In this document: positions 16,018 to 23,622 of the stretch, piece by piece
Position numbering within the stretch: position 1 is the first letter of the stretch
Layout of the letters: each line of letters opens with the position of its first letter
Origin: a bacterium
GTDB taxonomy: Bacteria > Actinomycetota > Thermoleophilia > Solirubrobacterales > Solirubrobacteraceae
Reading direction: 5' to 3'
DNA: 64,000 nt
Assembly: GCA_021323635.1 (NCBI GenBank)
Contig: JAJPKQ010000025.1
Span: forward strand, 1 to 64,000
Notes under the pieces: model-generated
Seen by the model: only the letters and a program-made list of their open reading frames with translations
The model's database searches: none
What the model was told of the DNA's origin: nothing
Translations under genes and position numbers: made by a program

Positions 16018-17132
16018 AGCTCGACATGCGCGGTGCGCAGCAGCACAAGCGCGAAGAAGGGCGCTCCGAAGACAGCGGTCACAACGCCGATCGGCACTTC
16101 CGCTGGGGCCAGCAGCGAGCGCGCGATCACGTCCGCAGCGACGAGAAAGCCACCACCCGCCACCAGCGAGAGCGGGACGATCGCGCGGTAGCTGCCGGAG
16201 ACAAGCCGCCGTATCGCGTGCGGGACGATGATCCCGACAAAGCCGATCAGGCCGCTGACCGACACGGCTGCCGCGGTGCCCGCGGTCGCGGCGATGATCA
16301 GCACGAGCCGCACGCGGGGCACGTTGAGACCTAGCGCTCCCGCCTCCTCGTCGCCGAGCGCAAGCACGTCGAGCATCCGCCGGTGCGCGATGATCACCGC
16401 GCAGCTGAGGGCGATGTAGGGGGCCACCAGCACGACCGAGCGCCATTCGGCGCCCGCAAGCCCACCGAGGATCCACGCATAGACAGCATGCAGCGTCTGT
16501 GAGCGCTGCTGCTGCGCAAAGGTCTGCAGGGCAGTGAGAAACGCTGCGATCGCAACCCCGGCCAAGACAAGCGCTCCGCCGCCAGGAGCGCGCGCGGCAG
16601 CGCGGGCGAGCGCGTAGGCGCCGGCAACCGCGATCAGCGCGCCCGCAAAGGCCGCAAGCGGCAGCGCCGCTCCGCTTGCGGAGGCGCCGGCGTAGGCGAT
16701 CGCGACCGTCGCGCCAAGACCGGCGCCCGCAGCCACCCCGAGCAGATAGGGGTCGGCGAGCGGGTTGCGGAAGACGCCCTGATACGCGGCGCCCGCAGCT
16801 GCCAGCATCGCCCCGACGAGCGCGCCGAGGATCACGCGCGGCGCCCGCACCTGCCAGAGGATCGCTTCGTCGATCGGGGAGAGCCGCGCGCCGAGGTGCA
16901 GAGCCGGCAGATGGGCGAGCGCTGAGCCGATGATCGCCTGCGGCGCAATCGAAACCGGCCCGACCGCAAACCCGAGCAGTAGCGCGCCAAGGGCGAGGAT
17001 CGCGATCAGCGCTCCACGCGCCCGCGGCACGCCGCGGGCGCGCACGAGCGCCTGCGCAGGTGCGCTGAGGGGCCAGGCACCCTCGCCCGGCGATTGCCCC
17101 TCCGCCTCGCACAGACGCTCGGCCGCGCTCAT
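16014..17132 (-). CDS. btuC: Cobalamin ABC transporter permease (FecCD family)
   Basis: Membrane subunit of the B12 importer, 372 residues with a 60-residue hydrophilic N-terminus and about nine to ten hydrophobic helices. FecCD/BtuC signatures are present: RAPRVILGALVGAMLAAAGAAYQGVFRNPLADPYLLGVAAGAGLGA, WILGGLAG, LGLNVPRVR, GLIGFVGIIVPHAIR. (R)LVSGSYRAIVPLSLVAGGGFLVAADVIAR near the C-terminus is the usual ATPase-coupling and exit region. The start ATG shares one base with the btuF stop. Confidence 0.93.
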   Translation of the reverse strand: MSAAERLCEAEGQSPGEGAWPLSAPAQALVRARGVPRARGALIAILALGALLLGFAVGPVSIAPQAIIGSALAHLPALHLGARLSPIDEAILWQVRAPRVILGALVGAMLAAAGAAYQGVFRNPLADPYLLGVAAGAGLGATVAIAYAGASASGAALPLAAFAGALIAVAGAYALARAAARAPGGGALVLAGVAIAAFLTALQTFAQQQRSQTLHAVYAWILGGLAGAEWRSVVLVAPYIALSCAVIIAHRRMLDVLALGDEEAGALGLNVPRVRLVLIIAATAGTAAAVSVSGLIGFVGIIVPHAIRRLVSGSYRAIVPLSLVAGGGFLVAADVIARSLLAPAEVPIGVVTAVFGAPFFALVLLRTAHVEL

Positions 17133-18079
17133 CAGGAGTGCTCGCGCGCCTGCAGCGACCGCACAGCTGCAGCGATCTTCTCCACAAAGTGCACGATCCG
17201 CGGGCCCCACTGCGAGGCGATCGAGTCCTCGACGGGGACGATCGCGCCGTCTTTGACGGCCGCGATGTTGCGCCAGCCCGCTCGCGCCGCGACGGTTGCC
17301 GCGCTCTGCTTGCAGCAGACCGTGTCGGCGAGGACGATCAGGTTGGGGTTCGCGGCGATGATGAACTCGTCTGAGAGCTGGGGATAGGGGCCGGCGCCGT
17401 GCGCGGAGTCGGCGATGTTCTGCAATCCGAAGAGCGAGTAGATCTGGCCGATGAAGGTGTGCGAGGTTGCCGAGTAGAGGGTCGGTTCAAGCTCGTGGTA
17501 TACGCGCAGCGCGCGCCGCGGGCGAGGCGTCGAGCGCACGATCGCGGCGATTTCCGCGGCGATGCGCTTCGCGACGCGCGCCGCCTGCTCGCTGTGTCCG
17601 GTCGCCTGACCGAGCTGCTCGATCTCGCTGTAGGCGCCGGCCAGATTCGCCGGCGCGGGCTCTCTCAGCACCGGGATGCCAAGCCTGCGCAGCTGCGCAT
17701 CGATGTGGTTCGTGTCTTCAGCGATGACAACGAGATCGGGGTGGTAGGCAGCGACCGCTTCGGCGCTTGCGGTCGTTTCGGTCAGCCGCGTGCGCGGCGC
17801 TTGCGGTGGAAAGGTCGAGTAGGCGTCAACTGCAGTGACCTGTGATCCGGCGCCGATCGCGTAGAGATCTTCGGTCGCGCTCGCGGAGAGCGAGAGGATC
17901 CGATGCGGCTGCTCCTCGATCCTGACCGGCCCGTCCGCCGCGGCGACCGTCGTCGGAAACCCTGCGGCGCGGGCGTGTGCTGCGTGGCCTGCGGGCGTCG
18001 CCCCCGCACAGGCTGCGAGCGGGATCGACAGGAGCGAGAGTGCAAGCGCGCGAGCGATGCGCGCCCTGGTTGTGGACAT
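17132..18079 (-). CDS. btuF: Cobalamin-binding lipoprotein of the ABC importer
   Basis: Extracytoplasmic solute-binding protein of the B12 importer, 315 residues. A signal peptide ends in the lipobox IPLAAC, making Cys24 the lipidated residue. The mature part is a class III binding protein: RILSLSASATEDLYAIGAGSQVTAVD, HPDLVVIAEDTNHI, PRRALRVYHEL, NPNLIVLADTVCCKQS. It is the first gene after the cobalamin riboswitch. The ATG follows directly on the six-T run of the terminator, and the only good ribosome-binding sequence (GGAGG) lies in that terminator's 3' arm. Confidence 0.93.
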   Translation of the reverse strand: MSTTRARIARALALSLLSIPLAACAGATPAGHAAHARAAGFPTTVAAADGPVRIEEQPHRILSLSASATEDLYAIGAGSQVTAVDAYSTFPPQAPRTRLTETTASAEAVAAYHPDLVVIAEDTNHIDAQLRRLGIPVLREPAPANLAGAYSEIEQLGQATGHSEQAARVAKRIAAEIAAIVRSTPRPRRALRVYHELEPTLYSATSHTFIGQIYSLFGLQNIADSAHGAGPYPQLSDEFIIAANPNLIVLADTVCCKQSAATVAARAGWRNIAAVKDGAIVPVEDSIASQWGPRIVHFVEKIAAAVRSLQAREHS

Positions 18080-18103
18080 AAAAAACCTCCGCGTAGGCGG
18101 AGG
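18080..18103 (-). terminator. Riboswitch expression platform: terminator overlapping btuF ribosome-binding site
   Basis: On the minus strand CCTCCGC (18103-18097) pairs with GCGGAGG (18092-18086) across a 4-base loop, followed by TTTTTT (18085-18080) and then the btuF ATG. The 3' arm contains GGAGG at Shine-Dalgarno distance from the ATG. Forming the hairpin would both end transcription and hide the ribosome-binding site. Confidence 0.85.
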
Positions 18104-18275
18104 GGGTCGGATCGGGCAGCTTGCGCGCCACGAACCGCCCTTCCTCCGAGGGCTTGTTCGTTCGGCGCAGGGCAGTCGACCTGGCTCAGCTCAATGGAGC
18201 ATCACAGTTGCGGGACAGCACCGGATTTGCACCGGTTTCGCTGCTACCGCGCCGGCCGGGGAATATGTGCCCGGC
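18104..18275 (-). promoter_or_regulatory. Cobalamin (B12) riboswitch aptamer
   Basis: The minus strand carries the conserved core ACCGGTGCAAATCCGGTGCTG followed by TCCCGCAACTGTGATGC (within 18196-18238) and the B12 box AGCCAGGTCGACTGCCCTGC (18186-18167). A further hairpin, GCGCC..ACGAAC/GTTCGT..GGCGC (18168-18125), lies between the B12 box and the terminator and may be part of the kissing-loop or switching region. High adenosylcobalamin is expected to shut off the nine-gene uptake and synthesis operon. The boundary at 18275 is estimated from the likely promoter. Confidence 0.93.
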
Positions 18276-18281
18276 GCGCGC

Positions 18282-18287
18282 AGCCTA
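18282..18287 (-). promoter_or_regulatory. Extended -10 of the riboswitch operon
   Basis: TGCTAGGCT on the minus strand gives an extended -10 (TGnTAGGCT) a few bases before the aptamer. No convincing -35 is visible, as for most promoters in this window. Confidence 0.5.
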
Positions 18288-18319
18288 GCATGCCCGGCGC
18301 GCGCCTGCAGCTCGCCGCG

Positions 18320-19204
18320 CTATGCCGCCGAGAGCGCTCCGATCGGGAGCTCATGCGCGGGCAGGCCCGGATCCTCGACGGCAGCGGGGTGAAGCAGGTG
18401 CGCAAGCTGACGGACGCCCTCCGCGATCCTTGGCGCCGGGCGCGAGTAGTAGGAGTCGCCGTCGACCACGACGGAGCGCACGGGCAGCCGCAGCGAGGCG
18501 CAGTGCGCGAGCGCCTGCTCGATCCCAAAGCCGCAGCAGGCCAGGACGATCAGCTTCGGGTCGGTCGCGAGAACCGCCTCCCAGCTTGTCGGAAAGGAGT
18601 ACTCGCCCGGGCGGCTGAGCAGGTTGCGCCCGCCGGCCGCCTCCACCATCTCAGGCAGCCAGTGGCCGCAGCCATAGGGCGGGTCGACCCACTCCGCGAC
18701 GAAGACGGGCACCGGTTGGCGCCGGGCGACTGCGGCGCGCACCGAGTCGATCTTGGCGCGCATCGCCGCCGCGAGCGAGCGGCCACGCTCTTCGACGCCC
18801 AGGCGCGCCGCCAGCTCGACGACGCTCACGATCACATCCTCGAGGCTGTGCGGGTTCATCGAGTAGACCTCGGCGCCGAGCGGGCAGGCGCTCTCCAGGT
18901 CACCGCTTGAGACCGCGCAGACCGTGCAGAGGTCCTGCGTGATGATTAGGTCGGGCGCGAGGGCGTCGATCAGCTCGCGATCGAGCGCCCAGAGCGAGTG
19001 CGTCTCGCTTGCTGCAGCGCTGACGAGCCGATCGATCTCAGCTGCGCTGAGGCCCTTCAGATCGATGCGGGTGCGCGCGACCTGCGGCTTCTTCCTGACC
19101 TCCGGCGGCCAGTTGCAGTCCTCTGAGACGCCCACGACCTGCTCGAGCAGGCCAAGCTCGGCGATGATGTCCGTTGCGCTCGGCAGCAGCGAGACGATCC
19201 GCAT
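18320..19204 (-). CDS. Signal-less BtuF-like cobalamin-binding protein
   Basis: The 294-residue protein begins directly with the class III binding-protein fold (MRIVSLLPSATDIIAELGL) and has no signal peptide, so it should stay in the cytosol. It contains SEDCNWPPEV, QDLCTVCAV, PYGCGHWLPEMVEAAGG and VLACCGFG; the Cys-rich motifs are unlike those of exported BtuF. Such proteins are often annotated as cobalamin-binding and sit near B12 genes. It ends just before the riboswitch promoter and runs on the same strand, but has its own promoter, TACACT six bases before the ATG. A role in holding or handing over corrinoid inside the cell is inference. Confidence 0.82.
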   Translation of the reverse strand: MRIVSLLPSATDIIAELGLLEQVVGVSEDCNWPPEVRKKPQVARTRIDLKGLSAAEIDRLVSAAASETHSLWALDRELIDALAPDLIITQDLCTVCAVSSGDLESACPLGAEVYSMNPHSLEDVIVSVVELAARLGVEERGRSLAAAMRAKIDSVRAAVARRQPVPVFVAEWVDPPYGCGHWLPEMVEAAGGRNLLSRPGEYSFPTSWEAVLATDPKLIVLACCGFGIEQALAHCASLRLPVRSVVVDGDSYYSRPAPRIAEGVRQLAHLLHPAAVEDPGLPAHELPIGALSAA

Positions 19205-19210
19205 CGCGCG

Positions 19211-19216
19211 AGTGTA
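19211..19216 (-). promoter_or_regulatory. -10 hexamer of the cytosolic BtuF-like gene (leaderless)
   Basis: TACACT on the minus strand, six bases before the ATG at 19204. Confidence 0.6.
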
Positions 19217-19283
19217 GTTGCGAGCGCCGTGCGATGGCGGGGCGCCCGAGCGGCAAGCGCTCCCCTGTATGTTTGCCGGCCAC

Positions 19284-20678
19284 ATGGGACAGGACCAAGT
19301 GCACGCGGAGGACGGCGCCCTGGCGGCCGCGCTGATCGCGGGGACGCACAGTGGCGTCGGCAAGACGACCGTCACACTGGGCCTGATCGGGGCGCTTCTT
19401 CGGCGCGGGCTTGCCGTGCAGCCGTTCAAGGTCGGCCCGGACTTCATCGACCCGCTGCACCACACGCAGGTGGCCGGCCGAGGCTCGCGCAACCTCGATG
19501 GCTGGATGCTTGACGCGGATACCAACCGCGCGCGCTTTGCGCGAGCGCTCGCCGGCGCAGATGTCGCGCTGATCGAGGGCGTGATGGGTCTATTTGACGG
19601 CAGCGAGGGAGGGAGCGAGCGGGGCTCGAGCGCGCAGATGGCAAAGCTTTTGGGGGTGCCCGTCGTGCTCGTTCTCGACGCCTCGGCGATGGCGCGCAGC
19701 GCCGCGGCGCTCATCCACGGCTTTCAGACCTTTGACGCAGAGCTGGACATCGCCGGCGTGATCCTCAACCGGGTCGGCAGCGAGAGCCACGCGCGGATGA
19801 TCGCTGAAGCAGTCGGCGAGCGCGCTCAGATCCTTGGCGCGATCCCGCAAAGCGCTCAGGCACGCGTGCCTGAGCGCCATCTGGGACTGCACCTGCCGCA
19901 CGAGACTAGCGCTGACCATCGCGAGCAGCTTGCCTCGCTCGTGGAGGAGCACGTCGACATCGCGGCCTTGCTCGCAGCGGCGCGGATCGCGAGGCCGGCT
20001 GCGCCGGCGAGGGGCTCGCGGGCACCCGCGGGAGTGCGGATCGCGATCGCGCACGATGAGGCGTTCTGCTTCTACTACCCTGACAACCTCGAGCTGCTCA
20101 GCGACTGCGGCGCCGAGCTGATCGAGTACTCGCCGCTGCGCGACCCCTTCCCGGCGGACGTGGATGGCCTCTACATCGGCGGCGGCTACCCGGAGCTGCA
20201 CGCAGCGCAGCTTGCCGCAAACAGCCCAGCGATCGAGGGCCTGCGCGAGCTCTGCCGACGCGGCGGCGCGCTCTACGCCGAGTGCGGCGGGCTGATGTAT
20301 CTAGGCAAGACGCTCACGGTCGAGGGCAGGAGCCATGCGCTCGCGGGCGTGCTTGCACTCAGCACGCGCTTTCCTGCCAAGCTCAACATCGGCTACGCCG
20401 AGGTCGCCACGACGGGCGGGCTCTTCGGCGCCGGGGTGCATGCGCGCGGGCATGTCTACCACCACTCCGAGCTCACCTGCGCGCCTGCGGGCTTGGAGCG
20501 CTGCTTTGTGGTGCGCAGCGCCCGCGGCGTGAGCACCCGCGAGGGCTACGCGCAGGGCAACACGCTGGCGAGCTACATCCATCTGGACTTTGCAAGCGCT
20601 CCGGAGCTCGCAGCGCGCTTTGTAGAGCGCTGCCGCCAGGCAAGCGCGAGCAGCCTCACCGGCGCCGACCGCAGATGA
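19284..20678 (+). CDS. cobB: Cobyrinic acid a,c-diamide synthase
   Basis: Glutamine- and ATP-dependent amidation of the a and c side chains of the corrin ring. The 464-residue protein has an N-terminal DTBS-like ATPase domain (GTHSGVGKTTVTLGL P-loop, FKVGPDFIDPLHH, SRNLDGWML, GVMGLFDG) and a C-terminal class I amidotransferase domain (GGGYPELHAAQLAAN, YAECGGLMYLG with the nucleophilic Cys, SYIHLDFAS with the partner His). It is CobB/CbiA, not CobQ. I use ATG 19284 because TATGTT (19268-19273) overlaps the alternative ATG at 19269. Divergent from the BtuF-like gene and outside the riboswitch operon. Confidence 0.94.
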   Translation: MGQDQVHAEDGALAAALIAGTHSGVGKTTVTLGLIGALLRRGLAVQPFKVGPDFIDPLHHTQVAGRGSRNLDGWMLDADTNRARFARALAGADVALIEGVMGLFDGSEGGSERGSSAQMAKLLGVPVVLVLDASAMARSAAALIHGFQTFDAELDIAGVILNRVGSESHARMIAEAVGERAQILGAIPQSAQARVPERHLGLHLPHETSADHREQLASLVEEHVDIAALLAAARIARPAAPARGSRAPAGVRIAIAHDEAFCFYYPDNLELLSDCGAELIEYSPLRDPFPADVDGLYIGGGYPELHAAQLAANSPAIEGLRELCRRGGALYAECGGLMYLGKTLTVEGRSHALAGVLALSTRFPAKLNIGYAEVATTGGLFGAGVHARGHVYHHSELTCAPAGLERCFVVRSARGVSTREGYAQGNTLASYIHLDFASAPELAARFVERCRQASASSLTGADRR

Positions 20679-20733
20679 TCGGCGCCTGATTGATCGGCGC
20701 GCCCCTCCCACCCACGGGGCGCACCGATCGCAG

Positions 20734-21009
20734 CTAGCCGTTCAGACGCTGCTTGAGCGCGCTTGCCGCTGAGAACTTCGCCGCGTTGCTCGCAGCGATC
20801 TGGATCGTCTCGCCGGTCGCTGGGTTTCTGCCTGTACGCGCCGAGCGCTTGCTGACGCTGAACTTGCCGAAGCCCGCAAGCGAGACCTCGCCGCCCCTGG
20901 CAAGCTCGTCGGAGACGGTCTCGAACACGCTCTCGAGCACCTCGCGCGCCTGCCCGATGCCCAAGCCGACACGCTCGGCGACGCGCTCGGCCAGATCGTT
21001 CTTGGTCAT
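20734..21009 (-). CDS. hup: HU-family DNA-binding protein
   Basis: The 91-residue histone-like protein bends and compacts DNA as a dimer. The sequence is a standard HU: MTKNDLAERVAERVGL, EVSLAGFGKFSVSKRSARTGRNP (the beta-arm with the DNA-intercalating Pro in GRNPATGE), and a C-terminal helix. No Lys/Ala-rich tail is present, unlike mycobacterial HU. A good Shine-Dalgarno (GAGGAGGTG) precedes the ATG, unusual here where many genes are leaderless, and a TAGGCT at 21062-21067 may be the -10. Confidence 0.96.
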   Translation of the reverse strand: MTKNDLAERVAERVGLGIGQAREVLESVFETVSDELARGGEVSLAGFGKFSVSKRSARTGRNPATGETIQIAASNAAKFSAASALKQRLNG

Positions 21010-21061
21010 GACACCTCCTCGCCGTGATGGGTTTGGTGGGAATGCTCCCCGAACGCCGCGG

Positions 21062-21067
21062 AGCCTA
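21062..21067 (-). promoter_or_regulatory. Putative -10 (TAGGCT) of HU
   Basis: TAGGCT on the minus strand, just beyond the ctaA stop codon, giving a leader of about 45 bases that contains the Shine-Dalgarno. Confidence 0.4.
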
Positions 21068-21072
21068 GCGCT

Positions 21073-22113
21073 TCAGGCGGATGCGGGAGAGCGCGCCTGC
21101 AGCGCGGCAGGGACGCCGACCGCCTCTATGCGCTCCTGATCCGCCGCAGCGCGACCCTCTCCGCTCCTGCTCGCCGCCATGCCCGCGACGGGCGGACTTA
21201 GCGCTCGCGCCGCGCACCACAGCGCCGCAAGCCACGTGAAGGTCGCAAGCGCGACGTGAACCCAGACAAGCTCGGTGGGCAGATGCGTCTCGTATTGGAC
21301 GGCTCCCACCAAGCCCTGCAGAGCGATGAGAATGCAGAGCGCACCTGCCTGCCGCAGCAGGGTACGATCGGCTGCGCGCCGGCGCACAAGCCACCAGAAG
21401 AGCACCGCAATGAGGCCGAAGGCGATCGCCACCTCGGCGTGGCGGTGGATCACGAAATCCATCGTGTGCGCCCCTTCGAAGTCGAGTCGGCTGATCGGCT
21501 GACCCGGTTCGCCGCCGGAGTGCGGCCCCGCTGCCGTCGCGGCGGTGCCCGCGAAGATCGTCAGGCCGCAGAGAAAGACCAGGACCCAGGCAAGCCGCCG
21601 CAGCAGCCCGTCCGCTTGTCGTCCCAGCTCTGCGGGCTCATGGCGGGCCCGGTAGACCAGCGCGACGGCGGCGATCAGGGTCACCATCGAGAGGGCGAAG
21701 TGGCCCATCACCCAGCCGTAAGCGAGCTTGCCCTCGACGGTCAGACCACCGAGGATCGCCTGCGCGAGCACGCCGAGCGGCAGCAGCAGCGAGGTCCACA
21801 TCAGATCGCGGCGGTAGGGGCGGCGGCGGTATGCAGCAAGCCATGCGACAATCGCAGCGAGCGACACGGGGACGGTTATGGTGCGGTTGGAGAACTCGAT
21901 CAGGGCGTGGCTTGAGAGCGGCGGGTAGAGCTTGCCGTAGCACTTGGGCCATTCCGGGCAGCCGAGACCGGAGCCGGTCAGGCGCACCGCGGCGCCAGTC
22001 AGCACGATCAGCGTCAGCGCGCCCAGCGCCACCCAGGCGATGCGGGTGTACTGGGAGGGAGTGAGTGTGTAGTTGTTGGTACGAGCTTTGAAGCGCTGCA
22101 GCCGTGCAGACAT
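21073..22113 (-). CDS. ctaA: Heme A synthase (COX15/CtaA)
   Basis: Integral membrane enzyme oxidising heme O to heme A for aa3-type cytochrome oxidase. The 346-residue protein has about eight hydrophobic helices. Visible are the extracytoplasmic Cys pair GLGCPEWPKC (Cys52, Cys58), IEFSNRTITV (usually EXXHR; His is Asn here), GHFALSM, DFVIHRHAEVAIAF and VHVALATFTWLAALW with heme-ligand His residues. The last 35 residues are hydrophilic and not conserved. TACCTT seven bases before the ATG suggests a leaderless transcript. No other oxidase gene is in the window. Confidence 0.93.
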   Translation of the reverse strand: MSARLQRFKARTNNYTLTPSQYTRIAWVALGALTLIVLTGAAVRLTGSGLGCPEWPKCYGKLYPPLSSHALIEFSNRTITVPVSLAAIVAWLAAYRRRPYRRDLMWTSLLLPLGVLAQAILGGLTVEGKLAYGWVMGHFALSMVTLIAAVALVYRARHEPAELGRQADGLLRRLAWVLVFLCGLTIFAGTAATAAGPHSGGEPGQPISRLDFEGAHTMDFVIHRHAEVAIAFGLIAVLFWWLVRRRAADRTLLRQAGALCILIALQGLVGAVQYETHLPTELVWVHVALATFTWLAALWCAARALSPPVAGMAASRSGEGRAAADQERIEAVGVPAALQARSPASA

Positions 22114-22120
22114 CCGCTAT

Positions 22121-22126
22121 AAGGTA
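22121..22126 (-). promoter_or_regulatory. -10 hexamer of ctaA (leaderless)
   Basis: TACCTT on the minus strand, seven bases before the ATG at 22113. Confidence 0.55.
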
Positions 22127-22410
22127 GCCGAGAGCGCCAAATCCTGGTGTCGGACCGGCGCAAAGGGCCTCCCGACATCCAGGCTCGCGGCCAGCAACTG
22201 GTTGCAGCTCGCCTCCGTCTCGCGACGCAGACAAGATCCCAGGACCTTTGCAAGAGCACATAGCTGCCTGCATGCAGAAAGCCATCCTCGTCGGCCTCTT
22301 CCTCCACGCCCGACCTATCACCAGCTCGGGTTGCCCCCTCAGCGGCCGATGCCCTCTGGGAACTTCCGACAAAGCTTCACCCCGGATTCAACACTGCACC
22401 TTGACTGAAC

Positions 22411-22416
22411 TACAAT
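22411..22416 (+). promoter_or_regulatory. -10 hexamer of the DegT aminotransferase (leaderless)
   Basis: TACAAT lies six bases before the GTG at 22423. A weak -35 (TTCAAC, 22387-22392) is 18 bases upstream. Confidence 0.6.
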
Positions 22417-22422
22417 AGCACT

Positions 22423-23598
22423 GTGGTCCCATTTCAGCGTCCAAGCCTTCCTAGCAACGAACATATCGCGCACTACTTTGAACTCTCACGCCAAGGCAAC
22501 TGGTACAGCAACGACGGGCCATGCTGTCGCCTACTGGCGTCAAGGCTCGAAGATCGCGGAAATGCGTACTGCATCCCGGTAGCGAGCGGTACGGCTGGCC
22601 TAATCGTCGCCATCGCTGCACTTCGGCACCTACAGCGCATACCTTCGACGAGCGCTGGTGCCTCCGCGTATCTCCCAAGTTTCACATTTCCTGCGACCGC
22701 TCAGGCCGCACTGTGGAATGGGCTTACCCCACATCTCGGTGATATAGCTGCTGACCACTGGCACCTCGACCCGAACCTACTCGACTCCGCTATTCACCAC
22801 AATCCATCACTTTCCCTAATCATCGCAGTATCGACATTCGGGACACCTCCTCCGCCGGACATACGACACGCCTGGGAATATGCATCGCGCGATCATCGCT
22901 TGCCGTTGGTTATTGACTCCGCCGCTGGTTTTGGCGCGTACGCCAGAGACGGCTTGGCCATCGGCGGCCAGGGAGACATTGAGGTGGTCTCATTCCACGC
23001 TACTAAGCCGATGGCCGTAGGGGAGGGTGGCGCAGTCTTCACCCGCGATGCGGCGGTGCGCGACACCGTCGCACAGCTTATCAACTTCGGCCTCGCTCCA
23101 AACCGCCAAGATGCACTGCCCCTAGGCCTAAACGCAAAACTCAGCGAGCTCTCAGCAGCGACTGCACTGGCATCCCTCGACACCCTCGATTCTCATCTCC
23201 AACAACGCCGAAGGCACGCCGCCACTCTGCGGGCATCCGCTACGACCGCGATAGGGTGGCAAACCGAATGCGAGTTGTCGACCTGGCAATTCCTACCACT
23301 TGCATTGCCGACACCAGCTCACCGCGATGCGCTCGTTGGTCGCTCAAATGCAATTGTAGACGTTCGCTCCTACTATCGTCCACTCCATCTTCATCACCTC
23401 CTCACTCCCCATCTTTATGCACCTGACGCACTGCCTGCGACTGACAGTCTTTACAGTCGCATTCTATGTTTTCCCATGGCAGTTGACCTAACTAGTCAGG
23501 AGATAGCTATTTGCAAGTCACTGTTAGCAACAGCGGGATCATCGCCCACCGCTCCACGGGGCGCTGACTCCGTATCGACGTCCCCCACACGCCCTTAG
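22423..23598 (+). CDS. DegT/DnrJ/EryC1-family sugar aminotransferase
   Basis: PLP-dependent enzyme that transfers an amino group to a keto-sugar nucleotide, 391 residues from a GTG start. Motifs: PVASGTAGLIVAIAAL (cofactor phosphate-binding loop), YLPSFTFPATAQAALWNGLTP, PLVIDSAAGFGAY, and SFHATKPMAVGEGGAVFT with the Schiff-base Lys. The last 25 residues are Ser/Thr/Pro-rich and poorly folded. Codon use is A/T-richer than the B12 region, and this gene opens the low-G+C segment. With the adjoining convergent NeuD-like acyltransferase it could make an N-acylated amino sugar. Its substrate cannot be told from sequence. Confidence 0.88.
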   Translation: MVPFQRPSLPSNEHIAHYFELSRQGNWYSNDGPCCRLLASRLEDRGNAYCIPVASGTAGLIVAIAALRHLQRIPSTSAGASAYLPSFTFPATAQAALWNGLTPHLGDIAADHWHLDPNLLDSAIHHNPSLSLIIAVSTFGTPPPPDIRHAWEYASRDHRLPLVIDSAAGFGAYARDGLAIGGQGDIEVVSFHATKPMAVGEGGAVFTRDAAVRDTVAQLINFGLAPNRQDALPLGLNAKLSELSAATALASLDTLDSHLQQRRRHAATLRASATTAIGWQTECELSTWQFLPLALPTPAHRDALVGRSNAIVDVRSYYRPLHLHHLLTPHLYAPDALPATDSLYSRILCFPMAVDLTSQEIAICKSLLATAGSSPTAPRGADSVSTSPTRP

Positions 23599-23622
23599 CC
23601 TCACCGCCACAACCTCCACCTC

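Larger units (their letters stand above)
22114..22422. other. Intergenic junction between ctaA and the glycan locus
   Basis: This 309-base gap holds the divergent promoters of ctaA and the DegT aminotransferase. G+C falls visibly across it. An open frame of about 46 codons starting near 22272 ends in the promoter and looks spurious. I see no RNA gene, inverted terminal repeat or transposase remnant. Confidence 0.5.

Noticed and set aside
19269-19283. ATG 19269 as the cobB start
   Set aside because: It lies inside the TATGTT hexamer that best serves as the -10, so ATG 19284 is more likely.
22272-22418. Open frame of about 46 codons before the aminotransferase
   Set aside because: It runs into the aminotransferase -10 element and ends there; no start signal or conserved pattern.
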